Source: Clostridiales bacterium
GTDB lineage: Bacteria; Bacillota; Clostridia; Christensenellales; CAG-138
Reading direction: 5' to 3'
NCBI GenBank assembly: GCA_004558525.1
Contig: SFCQ01000002.1
Coordinates: 1-64,000 of the forward strand
Length of the DNA: 64,000 nucleotides
A model generated the notes under the pieces. It made no database searches, was not told the DNA's origin, and saw nothing but the letters and a program-made list of their open reading frames with translations. Positions 48,214-57,617 of this stretch are shown piece after piece. Position numbers and translations under genes: made by a program. The first letter of the stretch is position 1, and the number at the start of each line of letters is the position of its first letter.

Positions 48214-49155
48214 GTGTTAGTATATTCATTAAAGCGACTTGGCAGAGCTTTGGTAACTATGGTTATACTGATAACCGTGATTTTCATATTGCTCCGCGCC
48301 ATGCCTGAAGAAGGATACTTCAGCAATTACGAAAAAATGAGCCCGCAGCAGATTGAGGTCGGCCTGCGCAAGATGGGCTTAAAGGACCCGCTTTATATTC
48401 AGGTTGGCAGGTTCATTATAAATGCTGTCAAGGGAGACCTTGGCATATCATATCGTTACCGTATCAATGCGAAGATTACTGATATAATCGGTTCAAAGAT
48501 AGGAATATCCATGAAGGTCGGCATTGCATCGATGCTGCTAAGTTTGCCGCTTGGCATGGGCCTTGGCGTACTTATGGCGCGCAGCAAGGGCGGCATTGCC
48601 GATAAGCTTGGCAACGCATACATAGTGTTTATACAGGCTGTGCCGAACGCCGTGTATTTCATATTCATACAGCTTTACGGTTCAGACTGGTTTAAGCTGA
48701 GTATGCTTTATAAAGAAGGAGACTGGACAAGCCTTATCCTGCCTGTGATATCGCTGGCTCTGCCTTCCATCTCAAGCTACGCCATGTGGCTGAGGCGTTA
48801 CATGGTTGACGAGACCAACAAGGATTATATAAAGCTTGCCCGCGCAAAGGGCGTGCCTAACAGCACCATATGGTTCCGCCATGTATTCCGCAACTCTGTT
48901 GTTCCTATGGTAAACCTTATTCCAGGTTCAATATTGCTTACCATATCCGGCTCAATATATGTTGAATCGCTCTATTCCATTCCCGGCATGGGCGGCCTGC
49001 TCGTTGACGTTATAAAGAGGCAGGATAACAACATGGTGCTTGCACTGGTAGTAATATTTGCAGCACTGAGCATACTCGGCCTGCTGTTGGGCGACTTGCT
49101 GATGGCCATTGTTGACCCGCGCATCAGCTTCACGAAGAAGGAGGGGTCAAGATGA
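48214..49155 (+). CDS. oppB: Oligopeptide ABC transporter permease OppB
   Basis: 313 residues, GTG start (AAGGAG 10 bases upstream). Six helices and the permease EAA-type loop R-A-K-G-V-P-N-S-T-I-W-F-R-H-V-F-R-N. The N-terminal external loop contains the usual G-D-L-G-I-S motif. It ends 4 bases inside the oppC start. Confidence 0.94.
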   Translation: MLVYSLKRLGRALVTMVILITVIFILLRAMPEEGYFSNYEKMSPQQIEVGLRKMGLKDPLYIQVGRFIINAVKGDLGISYRYRINAKITDIIGSKIGISMKVGIASMLLSLPLGMGLGVLMARSKGGIADKLGNAYIVFIQAVPNAVYFIFIQLYGSDWFKLSMLYKEGDWTSLILPVISLALPSISSYAMWLRRYMVDETNKDYIKLARAKGVPNSTIWFRHVFRNSVVPMVNLIPGSILLTISGSIYVESLYSIPGMGGLLVDVIKRQDNNMVLALVVIFAALSILGLLLGDLLMAIVDPRISFTKKEGSR

Positions 49156-50834
49156 GTAAGTATTCCATCAAGGATAAAGTCAGCGCCAAGCTTGAGAATA
49201 ACATAACCGAGAATACCCAGAGCATGGCCGAAAAGGACGATCTCACTCCGGAAGAAATAGCAAAGCTCACTCCTGATGAGTTTGAGTTTGTCGAGTATGA
49301 CGAGAGCGAGGCGGAGCGCGCCGGCTATTCAAACTATTCCTATTGGCGCAGCACTGTCCGTATGTTCTTCAAGAACAAGGTCGCTGTGGTCAATTTGGTG
49401 ATAATGCTGGTGCTTGTGCTGTTCACGTTCATTCAGCCCCTGCTTCCGAATCAGTTTGATCCAAACGTTGTCAACAGATACGATGAGGATACCGTATGGA
49501 TGGTAGTCGATGAGGATGGCAAAGCGAAGCTGAGCGGCATTAAGTATACCGATGGTGACAAGGCTGTAGCTGTCAACAAGGATGTAGAGACGCTTGCATA
49601 CGTTCAGGCGCCGGAAGACTGGGGAACGCCTCAGCTTTATGTGCAGGAGAAGGGCGGCGTTGCCGAGCCTGTTTCCGCAACAGCAGATGCGAACAACCCT
49701 GGTTGGTACTATATTGTTGTCAGCAAGGGAAAGCCGTATATGTTCGTAACCAGCGAAGATGGCGCGAAAACCACCTACTTTGAGGCTTGCTGGATAACGG
49801 TCGATGAAGAGACGGCAGGCGTTACTTCATCTTCCTCCAAGCAGACCTCAGGCGATCTGATAACGGATATACCGGAAGGCACTGTGCTAACGTATTTGCA
49901 GGTTCCTGCGAGCTGGGGTACTCCTCACGTTATGGCAGGCGGCGTAATGCGCGGCAGTGAATCCACGGAGATAGAGTTCCTACCTCTTGAGGGCAACGAC
50001 GGCTGGTATTATGCTTTTGTTCCCGCCGAGCAGATGATGCTTGAGATAACCAGCGAAAACGGCGAGTACAAGGGCAAGAACAAGGGCGTTGCGCGCGTTA
50101 CTGACCCGAGCGAGATAAAGCCGCAGATAGGCTTTATAGAGAATCAGAAGCCAAACAGCGTTTTCTGGTTCGGTACCAACAACATAGGTCAGGATCTGTG
50201 GTCAAGAATGTGGAGCGGTACGCGTACCAGCCTGTTCATAGGCATTGTGGTCGCGCTTATAGAAGCCGTTGTGGGTATACTTGTTGGTCTGCTTTGGGGA
50301 TATGTACGCAAGCTGGACTTCCTGTTTACCGAGATATACAACATAATCAATAACATACCTACGACTATAATACTTATACTTGCATCGTATGTTATGAGGC
50401 CGAGCGTGCAGACGATTATAATAGCCATGAGCTTAACCGGCTGGATTGGCCTTGCAAGGTTCATAAGGAATCAGGTCATAATTATCCGTGACCGTGACTT
50501 CAACCTTGCTTCCCGCTGTCTGGGCACTCCCACAAGGCGAGTTATAGTGAAGAACCTGCTTCCTCAGATGGTATCCGTGGTAATGCTCAGAATGGCTCTG
50601 GCTATTCCGGGCGCCATAGGTTCAGAGGTGTTCCTTGCTTACATAGGCCTTGGACTCCCGATAAGCATACCTTCGCTTGGTAACCTGGTCAACAACGGCC
50701 GCAGCCTTATGATGGCGCCGAGCCTCAGGTATCAGCTTATAATACCTGCTGTGATACTTTCAATAATAACCGTTTGTTTCTATCTGGTCGGTAATGCGTT
50801 CTCAGACGCTGCTGATCCGAAGAATCACGTTTAA
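49152..50834 (+). CDS. oppC: OppC permease with large extracellular two-module insert
   Basis: 560 residues, against about 300 for typical OppC/DppC. A cytoplasmic N-terminus (1-73), helix 1 (about 76-97), then an insert of about 240 residues on the outer side (98-335), followed by the remaining five helices with the EAA loop (C-L-G-T-P-T-R-R-V-I-V-K). The insert has two similar modules, about 147-220 and 245-315, each with a W-G-T-P motif, a G-W-Y-Y motif and a T-S-E-(D/N)-G turn. This pattern resembles starch-binding CBM25/26-type modules. Reading frame is continuous and flanked by overlapping genes, so it is not an assembly fusion. Confidence 0.9.
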   Translation: MSKYSIKDKVSAKLENNITENTQSMAEKDDLTPEEIAKLTPDEFEFVEYDESEAERAGYSNYSYWRSTVRMFFKNKVAVVNLVIMLVLVLFTFIQPLLPNQFDPNVVNRYDEDTVWMVVDEDGKAKLSGIKYTDGDKAVAVNKDVETLAYVQAPEDWGTPQLYVQEKGGVAEPVSATADANNPGWYYIVVSKGKPYMFVTSEDGAKTTYFEACWITVDEETAGVTSSSSKQTSGDLITDIPEGTVLTYLQVPASWGTPHVMAGGVMRGSESTEIEFLPLEGNDGWYYAFVPAEQMMLEITSENGEYKGKNKGVARVTDPSEIKPQIGFIENQKPNSVFWFGTNNIGQDLWSRMWSGTRTSLFIGIVVALIEAVVGILVGLLWGYVRKLDFLFTEIYNIINNIPTTIILILASYVMRPSVQTIIIAMSLTGWIGLARFIRNQVIIIRDRDFNLASRCLGTPTRRVIVKNLLPQMVSVVMLRMALAIPGAIGSEVFLAYIGLGLPISIPSLGNLVNNGRSLMMAPSLRYQLIIPAVILSIITVCFYLVGNAFSDAADPKNHV

Positions 50835-50846
50835 GGAGGCCTGAAC

Positions 50847-51929
50847 ATGGAAAACAAGGAAATTATTCTTTCTGTAAAGGACCTCAACGTTAAGTTTACC
50901 CTGCGCGGCAAGGTGCTGCACGCTATCCGCGGCATAAGCCTTGACCTGTATAAGGGCGAAAGCCTTGCCATAGTCGGCGAGTCCGGCTCGGGCAAAAGCG
51001 TTTTCACCAAGAACTTCATAGGCCTTCTTGATAAGAATGGCTGGGTAGATTCGGGCGAGATACTTTACTATGGCATGGATCCTGAGCATCCGGTCGATCT
51101 TGCAAAGTTTAAGACGGATGACGACTGGAACGGGATACGCGGCAAGGAAGTCGCAATGGTAATGCAGGACCCGATGACAAGTCTTAACCCGCTTAAAACG
51201 GTTGGCTGGCAGATATGCGAGGCGCTTAAGCTGCACCAGAATCTGGAAGGCAAGGCTGCCAAGGAAAAGGCCATAGAGATATTGGACGATGTCGGCATAC
51301 CAGAACCGGAACGCAGATACGGCCAATATCCGCACGAGTTTTCCGGCGGCATGAGGCAAAGGGTCGTCATAGCCATAGCTATGGCCTGTAATCCGCGCAT
51401 ACTTATATGCGACGAGCCTACCACCGCGCTTGACGTTACCATACAGGCGCAGATACTGCACCTTATCAAGCAGCTTAAGGATAAGTACGAACTGACCACG
51501 ATCTATATAACCCATGACCTGGGCGTTGTTGCAAACGTGGCGGACCGTATAGCCGTTATGTATGCAGGCGATATAGTTGAGATAGGCACAACTGATGAGG
51601 TGTTCTACGATCCTAAGCACCCGTATACTTGGGCGCTGCTTTCAAGCCTGCCTCAGCTCGGCGTAAAGGGCGAAGACCTCTATTCCATAAAGGGTACGCC
51701 TCCTAACCTGTTCCATCCGATAAGGGGCGATGCGTTTGCTGCCCGTAACCCGTACGCGCTTAAGATAGACTTTGAACATAGGCCGCCTTATTTTGAGGTA
51801 TCGCCTACGCATAAGGCGCGCACATGGCTGCTCGATCCAAGGGCTCCGCATGTTGAACCGCCCGAGAGCATAAAGAACATAAGAAACATTAGGAACATGC
51901 GCAATACCGGAGGTAAGAAAAATGACTGA
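50847..51929 (+). CDS. oppD: Oligopeptide transporter ATPase OppD
   Basis: 360 residues. Walker A G-E-S-G-S-G-K-S, signature F-S-G-G-M-R-Q-R, Walker B I-L-I-C-D-E-P-T-T and the Opp/Dpp C-terminal extension. The tail ends in a run of I/R/N/M-rich short repeats (I-K-N-I-R-N-I-R-N-M-R-N). AGGAGG lies upstream; it overlaps oppF by 8 bases. Confidence 0.95.
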   Translation: MENKEIILSVKDLNVKFTLRGKVLHAIRGISLDLYKGESLAIVGESGSGKSVFTKNFIGLLDKNGWVDSGEILYYGMDPEHPVDLAKFKTDDDWNGIRGKEVAMVMQDPMTSLNPLKTVGWQICEALKLHQNLEGKAAKEKAIEILDDVGIPEPERRYGQYPHEFSGGMRQRVVIAIAMACNPRILICDEPTTALDVTIQAQILHLIKQLKDKYELTTIYITHDLGVVANVADRIAVMYAGDIVEIGTTDEVFYDPKHPYTWALLSSLPQLGVKGEDLYSIKGTPPNLFHPIRGDAFAARNPYALKIDFEHRPPYFEVSPTHKARTWLLDPRAPHVEPPESIKNIRNIRNMRNTGGKKND

Positions 51930-52860
51930 TAATACAAGAGAACCACTCCTTCAGGTGAAGAATCTTGAAGTCACCTTCGGCAAGGGCAAGAAGAAGTTCG
52001 TGGCGGTTAAGAACGTCAACTTCGATATCTATAAGGGCGAAACGTTTGGTCTGGTTGGTGAGTCAGGCTCGGGCAAGACCACTATAGGCCGCGCCATAAT
52101 CCGCATAAACCCGATATCCGATGGCGAGGTAATATTCAAGGGTCAGCGCATAAGCGGCAAGATAAGCCGCCAGCTCGACAAGGAAGTTACCCAGAAGATA
52201 CAGATGATATTCCAGGATCCTATGGCGAGCCTTAACGAAAGGGCCAAGGTGGACTATATAGTATCAGAAGGCCTTATCAACGTGCATCCGCATATGCCCA
52301 AGGAAGAAAGGGAGGCCGCAGTAAGCAAGGCGCTTTCCGATGTTGGCTTGCTGCCTGAGTTTGCAAGCCGTTTCCCGCATGAGTTTTCGGGCGGCCAGCG
52401 CCAGCGTATAGGCATAGCCAGGAGCCTTATAATGGAGCCTGAGTTTATAATTGCCGACGAGCCTATATCCGCGCTTGATGTTTCAATAAGGGCTCAGGTG
52501 CTGAACCTTATGAGCAAGCTGCAGAAGGAGCGCGGGCTAACCTATCTCTTCATAGCGCACGATCTTAGCGTTATGCGCTTTATATGCGACAGGATAGCCG
52601 TTATCCATAAGGGCGTTATAGTTGAACTTGCGGATACTGACAAGCTGTTTGCGCACCCGCTGCACCCGTATACAAGGGCGCTGCTTTCCGCAATACCTAT
52701 GCCGGATCCGGAAAGCGAACGCGATAAGGTGCTTGAAGTATACGATCCCTCCTGCCATCATTATGATGCGGATAAGCCCGTCTGGACCGAGATCGAGGAA
52801 GGCCACTTTATAATGGCAAACCAGGAGGAGCTTGAAAAATACAGGGATATGCTTAAGTAA
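51922..52860 (+). CDS. oppF: Oligopeptide transporter ATPase OppF
   Basis: 312 residues. Walker A G-E-S-G-S-G-K-T, signature F-S-G-G-Q-R-Q-R and Walker B F-I-I-A-D-E-P-I-S are all intact. C-terminal oligopeptide-type extension with a D-P-S-C-H-H-Y segment; in the OppD/DppF family Cys residues here may bind an iron-sulphur cluster, but only one Cys is present. Last gene of the operon. Confidence 0.95.
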   Translation: MTDNTREPLLQVKNLEVTFGKGKKKFVAVKNVNFDIYKGETFGLVGESGSGKTTIGRAIIRINPISDGEVIFKGQRISGKISRQLDKEVTQKIQMIFQDPMASLNERAKVDYIVSEGLINVHPHMPKEEREAAVSKALSDVGLLPEFASRFPHEFSGGQRQRIGIARSLIMEPEFIIADEPISALDVSIRAQVLNLMSKLQKERGLTYLFIAHDLSVMRFICDRIAVIHKGVIVELADTDKLFAHPLHPYTRALLSAIPMPDPESERDKVLEVYDPSCHHYDADKPVWTEIEEGHFIMANQEELEKYRDMLK

Positions 52861-52891
52861 ACCATGTATTTAAGCTGAAAGAACGTCATTT

Positions 52892-52928
52892 TTGCCTGCC
52901 TGATATGTCATTTAGGCAGGCAATTTTT
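52892..52928 (+). terminator. Terminator of the opp operon
   Basis: Stem TTGCCTGCC/GGCAGGCAA with a 14-nt loop, then T5. Confidence 0.9.
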
Positions 52929-52957
52929 GTGCAATGGGGAAAATTAGCGTATTTGGG

Positions 52958-52986
52958 TTGACTTTGCTTGACTATTCAAGTATAAT
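52958..52986 (+). promoter_or_regulatory. SigA-type promoter of rpsU
   Basis: -35 TTGACT (52958-52963), 17-base spacer, -10 TATAAT (52981-52986). Confidence 0.8.
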
Positions 52987-53061
52987 ACCTTTTGTTTGCG
53001 GGCAAACCAAATTGTTTTGTGGGAAGACCGCTATGTTGCATCAGAGGGGAGGGATAAAGAA

Positions 53062-53232
53062 ATGGAAATTCGTGTAGGCGAAAACGAGTCCCTGGAGAGT
53101 GCCCTGAAACGGTTCAAACGTAAGTGCGCGCGCTCTGGCGTCCTCGCTGAGGTTCGTAGGCGTGAGCATTATGAGAAGCCCAGCGTAAAGCGCAAGAAGA
53201 AAGCCGAAGCTGCTCGTAAGCGCAAGTATTGA
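53062..53232 (+). CDS. rpsU: 30S ribosomal protein S21
   Basis: 56 residues from ATG 53062 (GGGAGGG upstream). M-E-I-R-V-G-E-N-E-S-L-E-S-A-L-K-R-F-K-R start and a Lys/Arg-rich tail match bS21, which helps start-site selection on the 30S subunit. Single-gene unit with its own promoter and terminator; normal operon partners are absent. Confidence 0.96.
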   Translation: MEIRVGENESLESALKRFKRKCARSGVLAEVRRREHYEKPSVKRKKKAEAARKRKY

Positions 53233-53276
53233 TTTGTGCATTTTGCAGTTTAAGTAAGATCTAAAAAAGCAGATTT

Positions 53277-53308
53277 AAGCCGGAGAATGAAAATTCACCG
53301 GCTTTTTT
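53277..53308 (+). terminator. Terminator of rpsU
   Basis: Stem AAGCCGG/CCGGCTT with a 14-nt loop, then T6. Confidence 0.88.
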
Positions 53309-53359
53309 CGTGCATTTGCATCATATAGCTGCAAGCCTTTCATCATTTCAGTATTTTTG

Positions 53360-53388
53360 TTGATAAAACGCTGCTTTTCTGGTAATAT
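53360..53388 (+). promoter_or_regulatory. SigA-type promoter of the surE operon
   Basis: -35 TTGATA (53360-53365), 17-base spacer, -10 TAATAT (53383-53388). Confidence 0.6.
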
Positions 53389-53439
53389 ATGAAGGAAATA
53401 CGGATAAATGAAACCTGCGAAAGGCGGAGTAGGAATAAC

Positions 53440-54195
53440 ATGAGGATATTGCTTTCCAATGATGATGGCGTGCATGCCGCAGGAATACGCGCGCTTGCTA
53501 TGGCGCTTAAAAAAGAGCATCAGCTCACCATAGCCGCCCCTGATTCTGAGCGCAGCGGCGCGAGCCATTCGTTTACAAGCAGCAAATTTGCGCTTACAGC
53601 AAAAAAGATTGTGCTTGACGGGCTTGAGGATGTTGAGACCTATGCGATAAGCGGTACGCCTTCGGACTGCACAAAGCTTGGCATGAATCTTATGGAAAAA
53701 TGGCCGGATATGGTCATTACCGGCATAAACCACGGCAGCAATCTCGGTACAGATACGTTGTATTCAGGCACCGTGGGCGCGGCTATGGAGGCCGTGATAT
53801 ACGGCATAAGGGCAATTGCAGTATCCAACGAAGCATGGGAGCCGAAGAATTTTGACGGCTGCATATGCGGGCTTGAAAGGGCTATGCGGCTCATGCAGGA
53901 GCACAAGGAGCTTATGCTGCTGAACGTAAACGCGCCTGACGGCCCAAGGGAAAACTGCAAGGGCATAAAGCTTACGCCGCTTGGCTTCCATAAATATCCG
54001 ACTGAGTATGATAGGACGGAAGCTGATGGGGAGACGCTGTATTACTCCAAAAAGGGAATACTCTATTCAAGCGCGCAGGACGACGATGTTGACGACCGCT
54101 GGGTGCAGAAGGACTATATCACAATAACCCCGCTTCAGCTCAGCTTTACAGATGAACATATGCTTACAAAGCTTAAAGAGGGGTGGCACGAATAA
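53440..54195 (+). CDS. surE: 5'-nucleotidase SurE
   Basis: 251 residues from ATG 53440. Metal site L-S-N-D-D-G at the N-terminus, and N-H-G-S-N and S-G-T-P-S-D-C further on, all typical of SurE. Dephosphorylates nucleoside monophosphates under stress or in stationary phase. First gene of a run of overlapping genes ending with ispH-rpsA. Confidence 0.95.
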   Translation: MRILLSNDDGVHAAGIRALAMALKKEHQLTIAAPDSERSGASHSFTSSKFALTAKKIVLDGLEDVETYAISGTPSDCTKLGMNLMEKWPDMVITGINHGSNLGTDTLYSGTVGAAMEAVIYGIRAIAVSNEAWEPKNFDGCICGLERAMRLMQEHKELMLLNVNAPDGPRENCKGIKLTPLGFHKYPTEYDRTEADGETLYYSKKGILYSSAQDDDVDDRWVQKDYITITPLQLSFTDEHMLTKLKEGWHE

Positions 54196-55085
54196 TGCGT
54201 AAGGACGCGGACAAGGTGGAAGGCAGCGATTTGCTGATAAGGCTGAACAGGTGCTATAAAAGCCTGAGCAAGGGGCAAAAGCAGCTTGCTGCATATATTA
54301 CAGAAAACTATGACAGGGCGGCGTTTATAACGGCCTCCAAAATGGGCCGCATAGTTGGCGTAAGCGAATCCACCGTAGTGCGTTTTGCTTATGCGCTCGG
54401 CTATGACGGATATCCGGAGCTGCAAAAGTCGCTTCAGGAGCTTATCAGGAACAAGCTTACAAGCGTGCAGCGCATACAGCTTACAAGCGATCTTCAGTCA
54501 AACGATGTGCTTAAATCCGTGCTTAAGGCTGATGTTGCCAATATCCGCGCCACGATAGATTCAATAGATAACGATTCCTTTAACGCCGCCGTAGACGTTA
54601 TGCTGAGCGCTGAAAGAATATATGTTATAGGCTTAAGGAGCGCCGCGCCGCTTGCGCAGTTTCTGACTTATTATCTAGGCTTTGTTATGGATAACGTTGT
54701 GCTTGTTACCGGCGCGCTTGGCGATATATATGAGGATATATTCAGAATTGGCGAAAACGACGTTTGCGTGGGCATAAGCTTCCCCAGGTATTCAAACAGG
54801 ACTATCGATGCGCTTGAATTTGCCGCCGGCAAGGGCGCCAAGGTGATAGCGATAACGGACAGCGTCTCTTCGCCTGTTGCGGAAAAGGCCGAGTATGCGC
54901 TTATAGCAAGAAGCGATATGGCAAGCTTTGCCGACTCGCTTGTGGCGCCGCTGAGCCTTATAAACGCGATTATTGTGGCATGCAGCCTTAAGAGAAAGGA
55001 AGAAGTGTCAGGCATTCTTAACCAGCTTGAGAGCATATGGGGCAGCCAAAGAGTATATGTTACCAAGGAGAATGGCAGGGAATGA
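54195..55085 (+). CDS. MurR/RpiR family transcriptional regulator
   Basis: 296 residues from ATG 54195, which overlaps the surE stop by one base. N-terminal HTH_6 domain (A-S-K-M-G-R-I-V-G-V-S-E-S-T-V-V-R-F-A) and a C-terminal SIS sugar-phosphate domain (I-Y-V-I-G-L-R-S-A-A-P). Senses a sugar phosphate. No sugar-catabolic gene is adjacent; its targets are probably elsewhere. Confidence 0.92.
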   Translation: MRKDADKVEGSDLLIRLNRCYKSLSKGQKQLAAYITENYDRAAFITASKMGRIVGVSESTVVRFAYALGYDGYPELQKSLQELIRNKLTSVQRIQLTSDLQSNDVLKSVLKADVANIRATIDSIDNDSFNAAVDVMLSAERIYVIGLRSAAPLAQFLTYYLGFVMDNVVLVTGALGDIYEDIFRIGENDVCVGISFPRYSNRTIDALEFAAGKGAKVIAITDSVSSPVAEKAEYALIARSDMASFADSLVAPLSLINAIIVACSLKRKEEVSGILNQLESIWGSQRVYVTKENGRE

Positions 55086-55711
55086 GGCTGATATTAGTGC
55101 GCCACGGCCAGACCGAATGGAACCAGCTTGGCAGAATACAGGGAAGGACTGATATACCGCTCAACGATACGGGCATTATGCAGGCCAGGGCCGCCGGCGA
55201 ATGGCTGAGCCAAAGGAGGATAGACGCGGTGTATTCATCGCCTATGCAAAGGGCGTTTGATACGGCAACGGAGATAGCAAGGCCGCACGGATTGCCTGTT
55301 ATAAGCCTTGACGATATAATAGAGATTGACTTTGGCCTTTGGGAGAAAAAGACGGCAGACGAGCTGAAAAAGCTTTATCCTGAATACTGGAACGACTGGT
55401 CATGGCATCTGGACGAGGAGAAGAGCGCCAATATGCAGGCGGAGTCAGCCTATACTATATTAAACAGGGTAAAGAGGGCGCTAAACAGCATATTTGAAGA
55501 GAATACGGCCGGCTCAACGGCTGTTGTGGTTAGCCATACGATGCCTATAAAGCTGATAATGGCAAACGCGATAGGGCTGCCGCTTAAATCGCTACAATCG
55601 ATAAAGGTAGGCAATTGCGGAATATGCGAGCTTGATATGAACACTGATATGTCCGGCAGCCTGATAACATGGAATGAGAGCGGCTACCTGGCAAGAAAGG
55701 GACTTATATGA
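55082..55711 (+). CDS. Histidine phosphatase (phosphoglycerate mutase-like)
   Basis: 209 residues from ATG 55082, overlapping the previous stop by 4 bases. Catalytic L-V-R-H-G-Q-T-E-W-N and later V-S-H-T-M-P-I. Small cofactor-dependent phosphatases of this branch act on phosphorylated sugars or on cobalamin/ribazole phosphate. No cobalamin gene is near, so a general phosphatase is more likely. Confidence 0.9.
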   Translation: MRLILVRHGQTEWNQLGRIQGRTDIPLNDTGIMQARAAGEWLSQRRIDAVYSSPMQRAFDTATEIARPHGLPVISLDDIIEIDFGLWEKKTADELKKLYPEYWNDWSWHLDEEKSANMQAESAYTILNRVKRALNSIFEENTAGSTAVVVSHTMPIKLIMANAIGLPLKSLQSIKVGNCGICELDMNTDMSGSLITWNESGYLARKGLI

Positions 55712-56928
55712 GCCGCGTTGCTGTTGTTGGCGGAGGCCCTGCGGGTATGATGTGCGCGGCTGAGGCTGCAAAAAACGGCCACAGCGTAACGCTTTACGAG
55801 CGCAACGAAAAGCTTGGCAAAAAGCTCTTTATAACCGGCAAGGGCCGCTGCAATCTAACAAATTCTGCCGATATAAAGGACTTTTTTGAGAATATACCAA
55901 GGAACCCGAGGTTTCTTTACAGCGCGCTGTATGCCTTTACAAACGAGGAGCTTATATCTATTATAAATAAAGAAGGCGTAAGAACAAAAGCTGAGCGCGG
56001 AGGCAGAGTTTTCCCTGAATCGGATAAATCAAGCGATATACTGCGCGCTATGGCTGATTATGTTAAAAAAGCGGGCGTCGATATACGGCTGAACAGCAGG
56101 ATAACCTCAATAAAAATGTCCGGTGGCAAATTTGAGCTTTGCTGCGGCCATGATAGCGAGCTTTATGACAGCGTGGCGCTTGCGACCGGCGGCGCAAGCT
56201 ATCCTTCAACCGGCTCCACGGGGGACGGCTATGCTTTTGCAAAAAGCTTTGGCCATACCGTAACACCGATACTGCCGAGTCTCATATCGCTTGAAACGGA
56301 GGAGGATTGGCCCAAGGAGCTTATGGGGCTATCGCTTAAAAACATAACGCTCACGGCTTATAATAAAAGGAAAAAGCAGGTGTACAGCGAGCTTGGGGAA
56401 ATGCTGTTCACGCATTTCGGCGTATCGGGGCCGCTTGTGCTGAGCGCATCAAGCAGGATTGCGGACGATCCGGCCGGCGCAAAGCTCGTGCTTGACCTTA
56501 AGCCTGCGCTCAGCATGGAAGAGCTTGATAAAAGGCTCGTGCGCGATTTTCAGCAGAACAGCAGAAAGAGCTTCTGCAATGCGCTTGACGGGCTGTTCCC
56601 CAAAAAGCTTATACCTGTAATGGTGCGGCTTTCTGGTATTGCGGCAAATACGCAGACCAATTCCGTAACGCGTGAGCAAAGGTGCGATTTTGCCTATTTG
56701 ATAAAGAATCTGACAATGCATGTTAAGGCTGCGATGCCTATAGATCAGGCTATAATAACAAGGGGCGGAATAAACGTTAAGGAAATAAACCCGTCCACTA
56801 TGGAATCCAAGCTCGTACGGGGCCTGTATTTTGCCGGAGAGGTAATGGACGTTGATGCGTATACCGGCGGCTTCAATATACAAATAGCCTGCTCAACGGG
56901 CGTTTTGGCTGGAAGGAGCATAGAATGA
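55708..56928 (+). CDS. HI0933/BaiN-like flavoprotein oxidoreductase
   Basis: 406 residues. N-terminal FAD-binding V-V-G-G-G-P-A-G-M-M and G-K-G-R-C-N-L-T-N-S, C-terminal G-L-Y-F-A-G-E-V-M-D-V-D-A-Y-T-G-G-F. The family includes BaiN, reported to act on bile acids in gut Clostridia, but most members are uncharacterised and the same gene sits beside cmk in many Firmicutes, which points to a housekeeping role. Overlaps neighbours by 4 bases on both sides. Confidence 0.88.
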   Translation: MSRVAVVGGGPAGMMCAAEAAKNGHSVTLYERNEKLGKKLFITGKGRCNLTNSADIKDFFENIPRNPRFLYSALYAFTNEELISIINKEGVRTKAERGGRVFPESDKSSDILRAMADYVKKAGVDIRLNSRITSIKMSGGKFELCCGHDSELYDSVALATGGASYPSTGSTGDGYAFAKSFGHTVTPILPSLISLETEEDWPKELMGLSLKNITLTAYNKRKKQVYSELGEMLFTHFGVSGPLVLSASSRIADDPAGAKLVLDLKPALSMEELDKRLVRDFQQNSRKSFCNALDGLFPKKLIPVMVRLSGIAANTQTNSVTREQRCDFAYLIKNLTMHVKAAMPIDQAIITRGGINVKEINPSTMESKLVRGLYFAGEVMDVDAYTGGFNIQIACSTGVLAGRSIE

Positions 56929-57617
56929 GGCATATTAACATAGCTATAGACGGTCCTGCGGGCGCGGGCAAAAGCACTGTCGCAAAGGCTGTTGCAAAGG
57001 CGCTGAACATACTGTATCTTGACACGGGCGCCATGTACAGGGCGGTTGCGCTTAAGGCGATAAGACAGGGGATAGACCCAAACGATGCCGAGCGCGTGAA
57101 GCCTATGCTGAAAACGACGCGGATAAGCGTAAAAAACGAAGCCGGAGTGCAGCATACCCTGCTTGACGGGGAGGATGTTTCCGCTTTTATAAGGACGCAG
57201 GAGGTTTCAAAAGGCGCTTCCGACATAGGCGTTATACCGGAGGTAAGGCTGATGCTCGTACATGAACAGCAGCGTATTGCCGCGGGGACTGACCTTGTTA
57301 TGGAGGGGCGGGACATAGGCTCCTATGTTATACCGGATTCGCCCTGCAAGTTCTTTATAACCGCATCAAGCCTTGAAAGGGCAAAGCGCAGGCTAAAGCA
57401 GCTACAGGAATCCGGCAAGGACGAAGGCAGGAGCATTGAGCGGCTAAAGCAGGAGATAGAGAGCCGCGACTATACCGACGCACACCGCGCTTTTGCCCCG
57501 CTTATTCAAACGGAGGACGCCGTGCTTATAGATACTACGGACATGACTATAGATCAGGCCGTTGAAGCGGTAATCAAAAGGGTGCAAAAAGTCTATTCGA
57601 TAGGGGGAGAGAGGTAA
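56925..57617 (+). CDS. cmk: Cytidylate kinase
   Basis: 230 residues. P-loop D-G-P-A-G-A-G-K-S-T, CMP-binding T-G-A-M-Y-R-A and G-R-D-I-G-S. Phosphorylates CMP and dCMP. Order cmk-plsC-ispH/rpsA is conserved across Clostridia. Confidence 0.97.
   Translation: MRHINIAIDGPAGAGKSTVAKAVAKALNILYLDTGAMYRAVALKAIRQGIDPNDAERVKPMLKTTRISVKNEAGVQHTLLDGEDVSAFIRTQEVSKGASDIGVIPEVRLMLVHEQQRIAAGTDLVMEGRDIGSYVIPDSPCKFFITASSLERAKRRLKQLQESGKDEGRSIERLKQEIESRDYTDAHRAFAPLIQTEDAVLIDTTDMTIDQAVEAVIKRVQKVYSIGGER

Noticed and set aside
49152..50834. oppC as a misassembled fusion of two genes
   Set aside because: The frame is continuous, the first and last parts together make a complete OppC, and both ends overlap or abut opp genes in the normal order.
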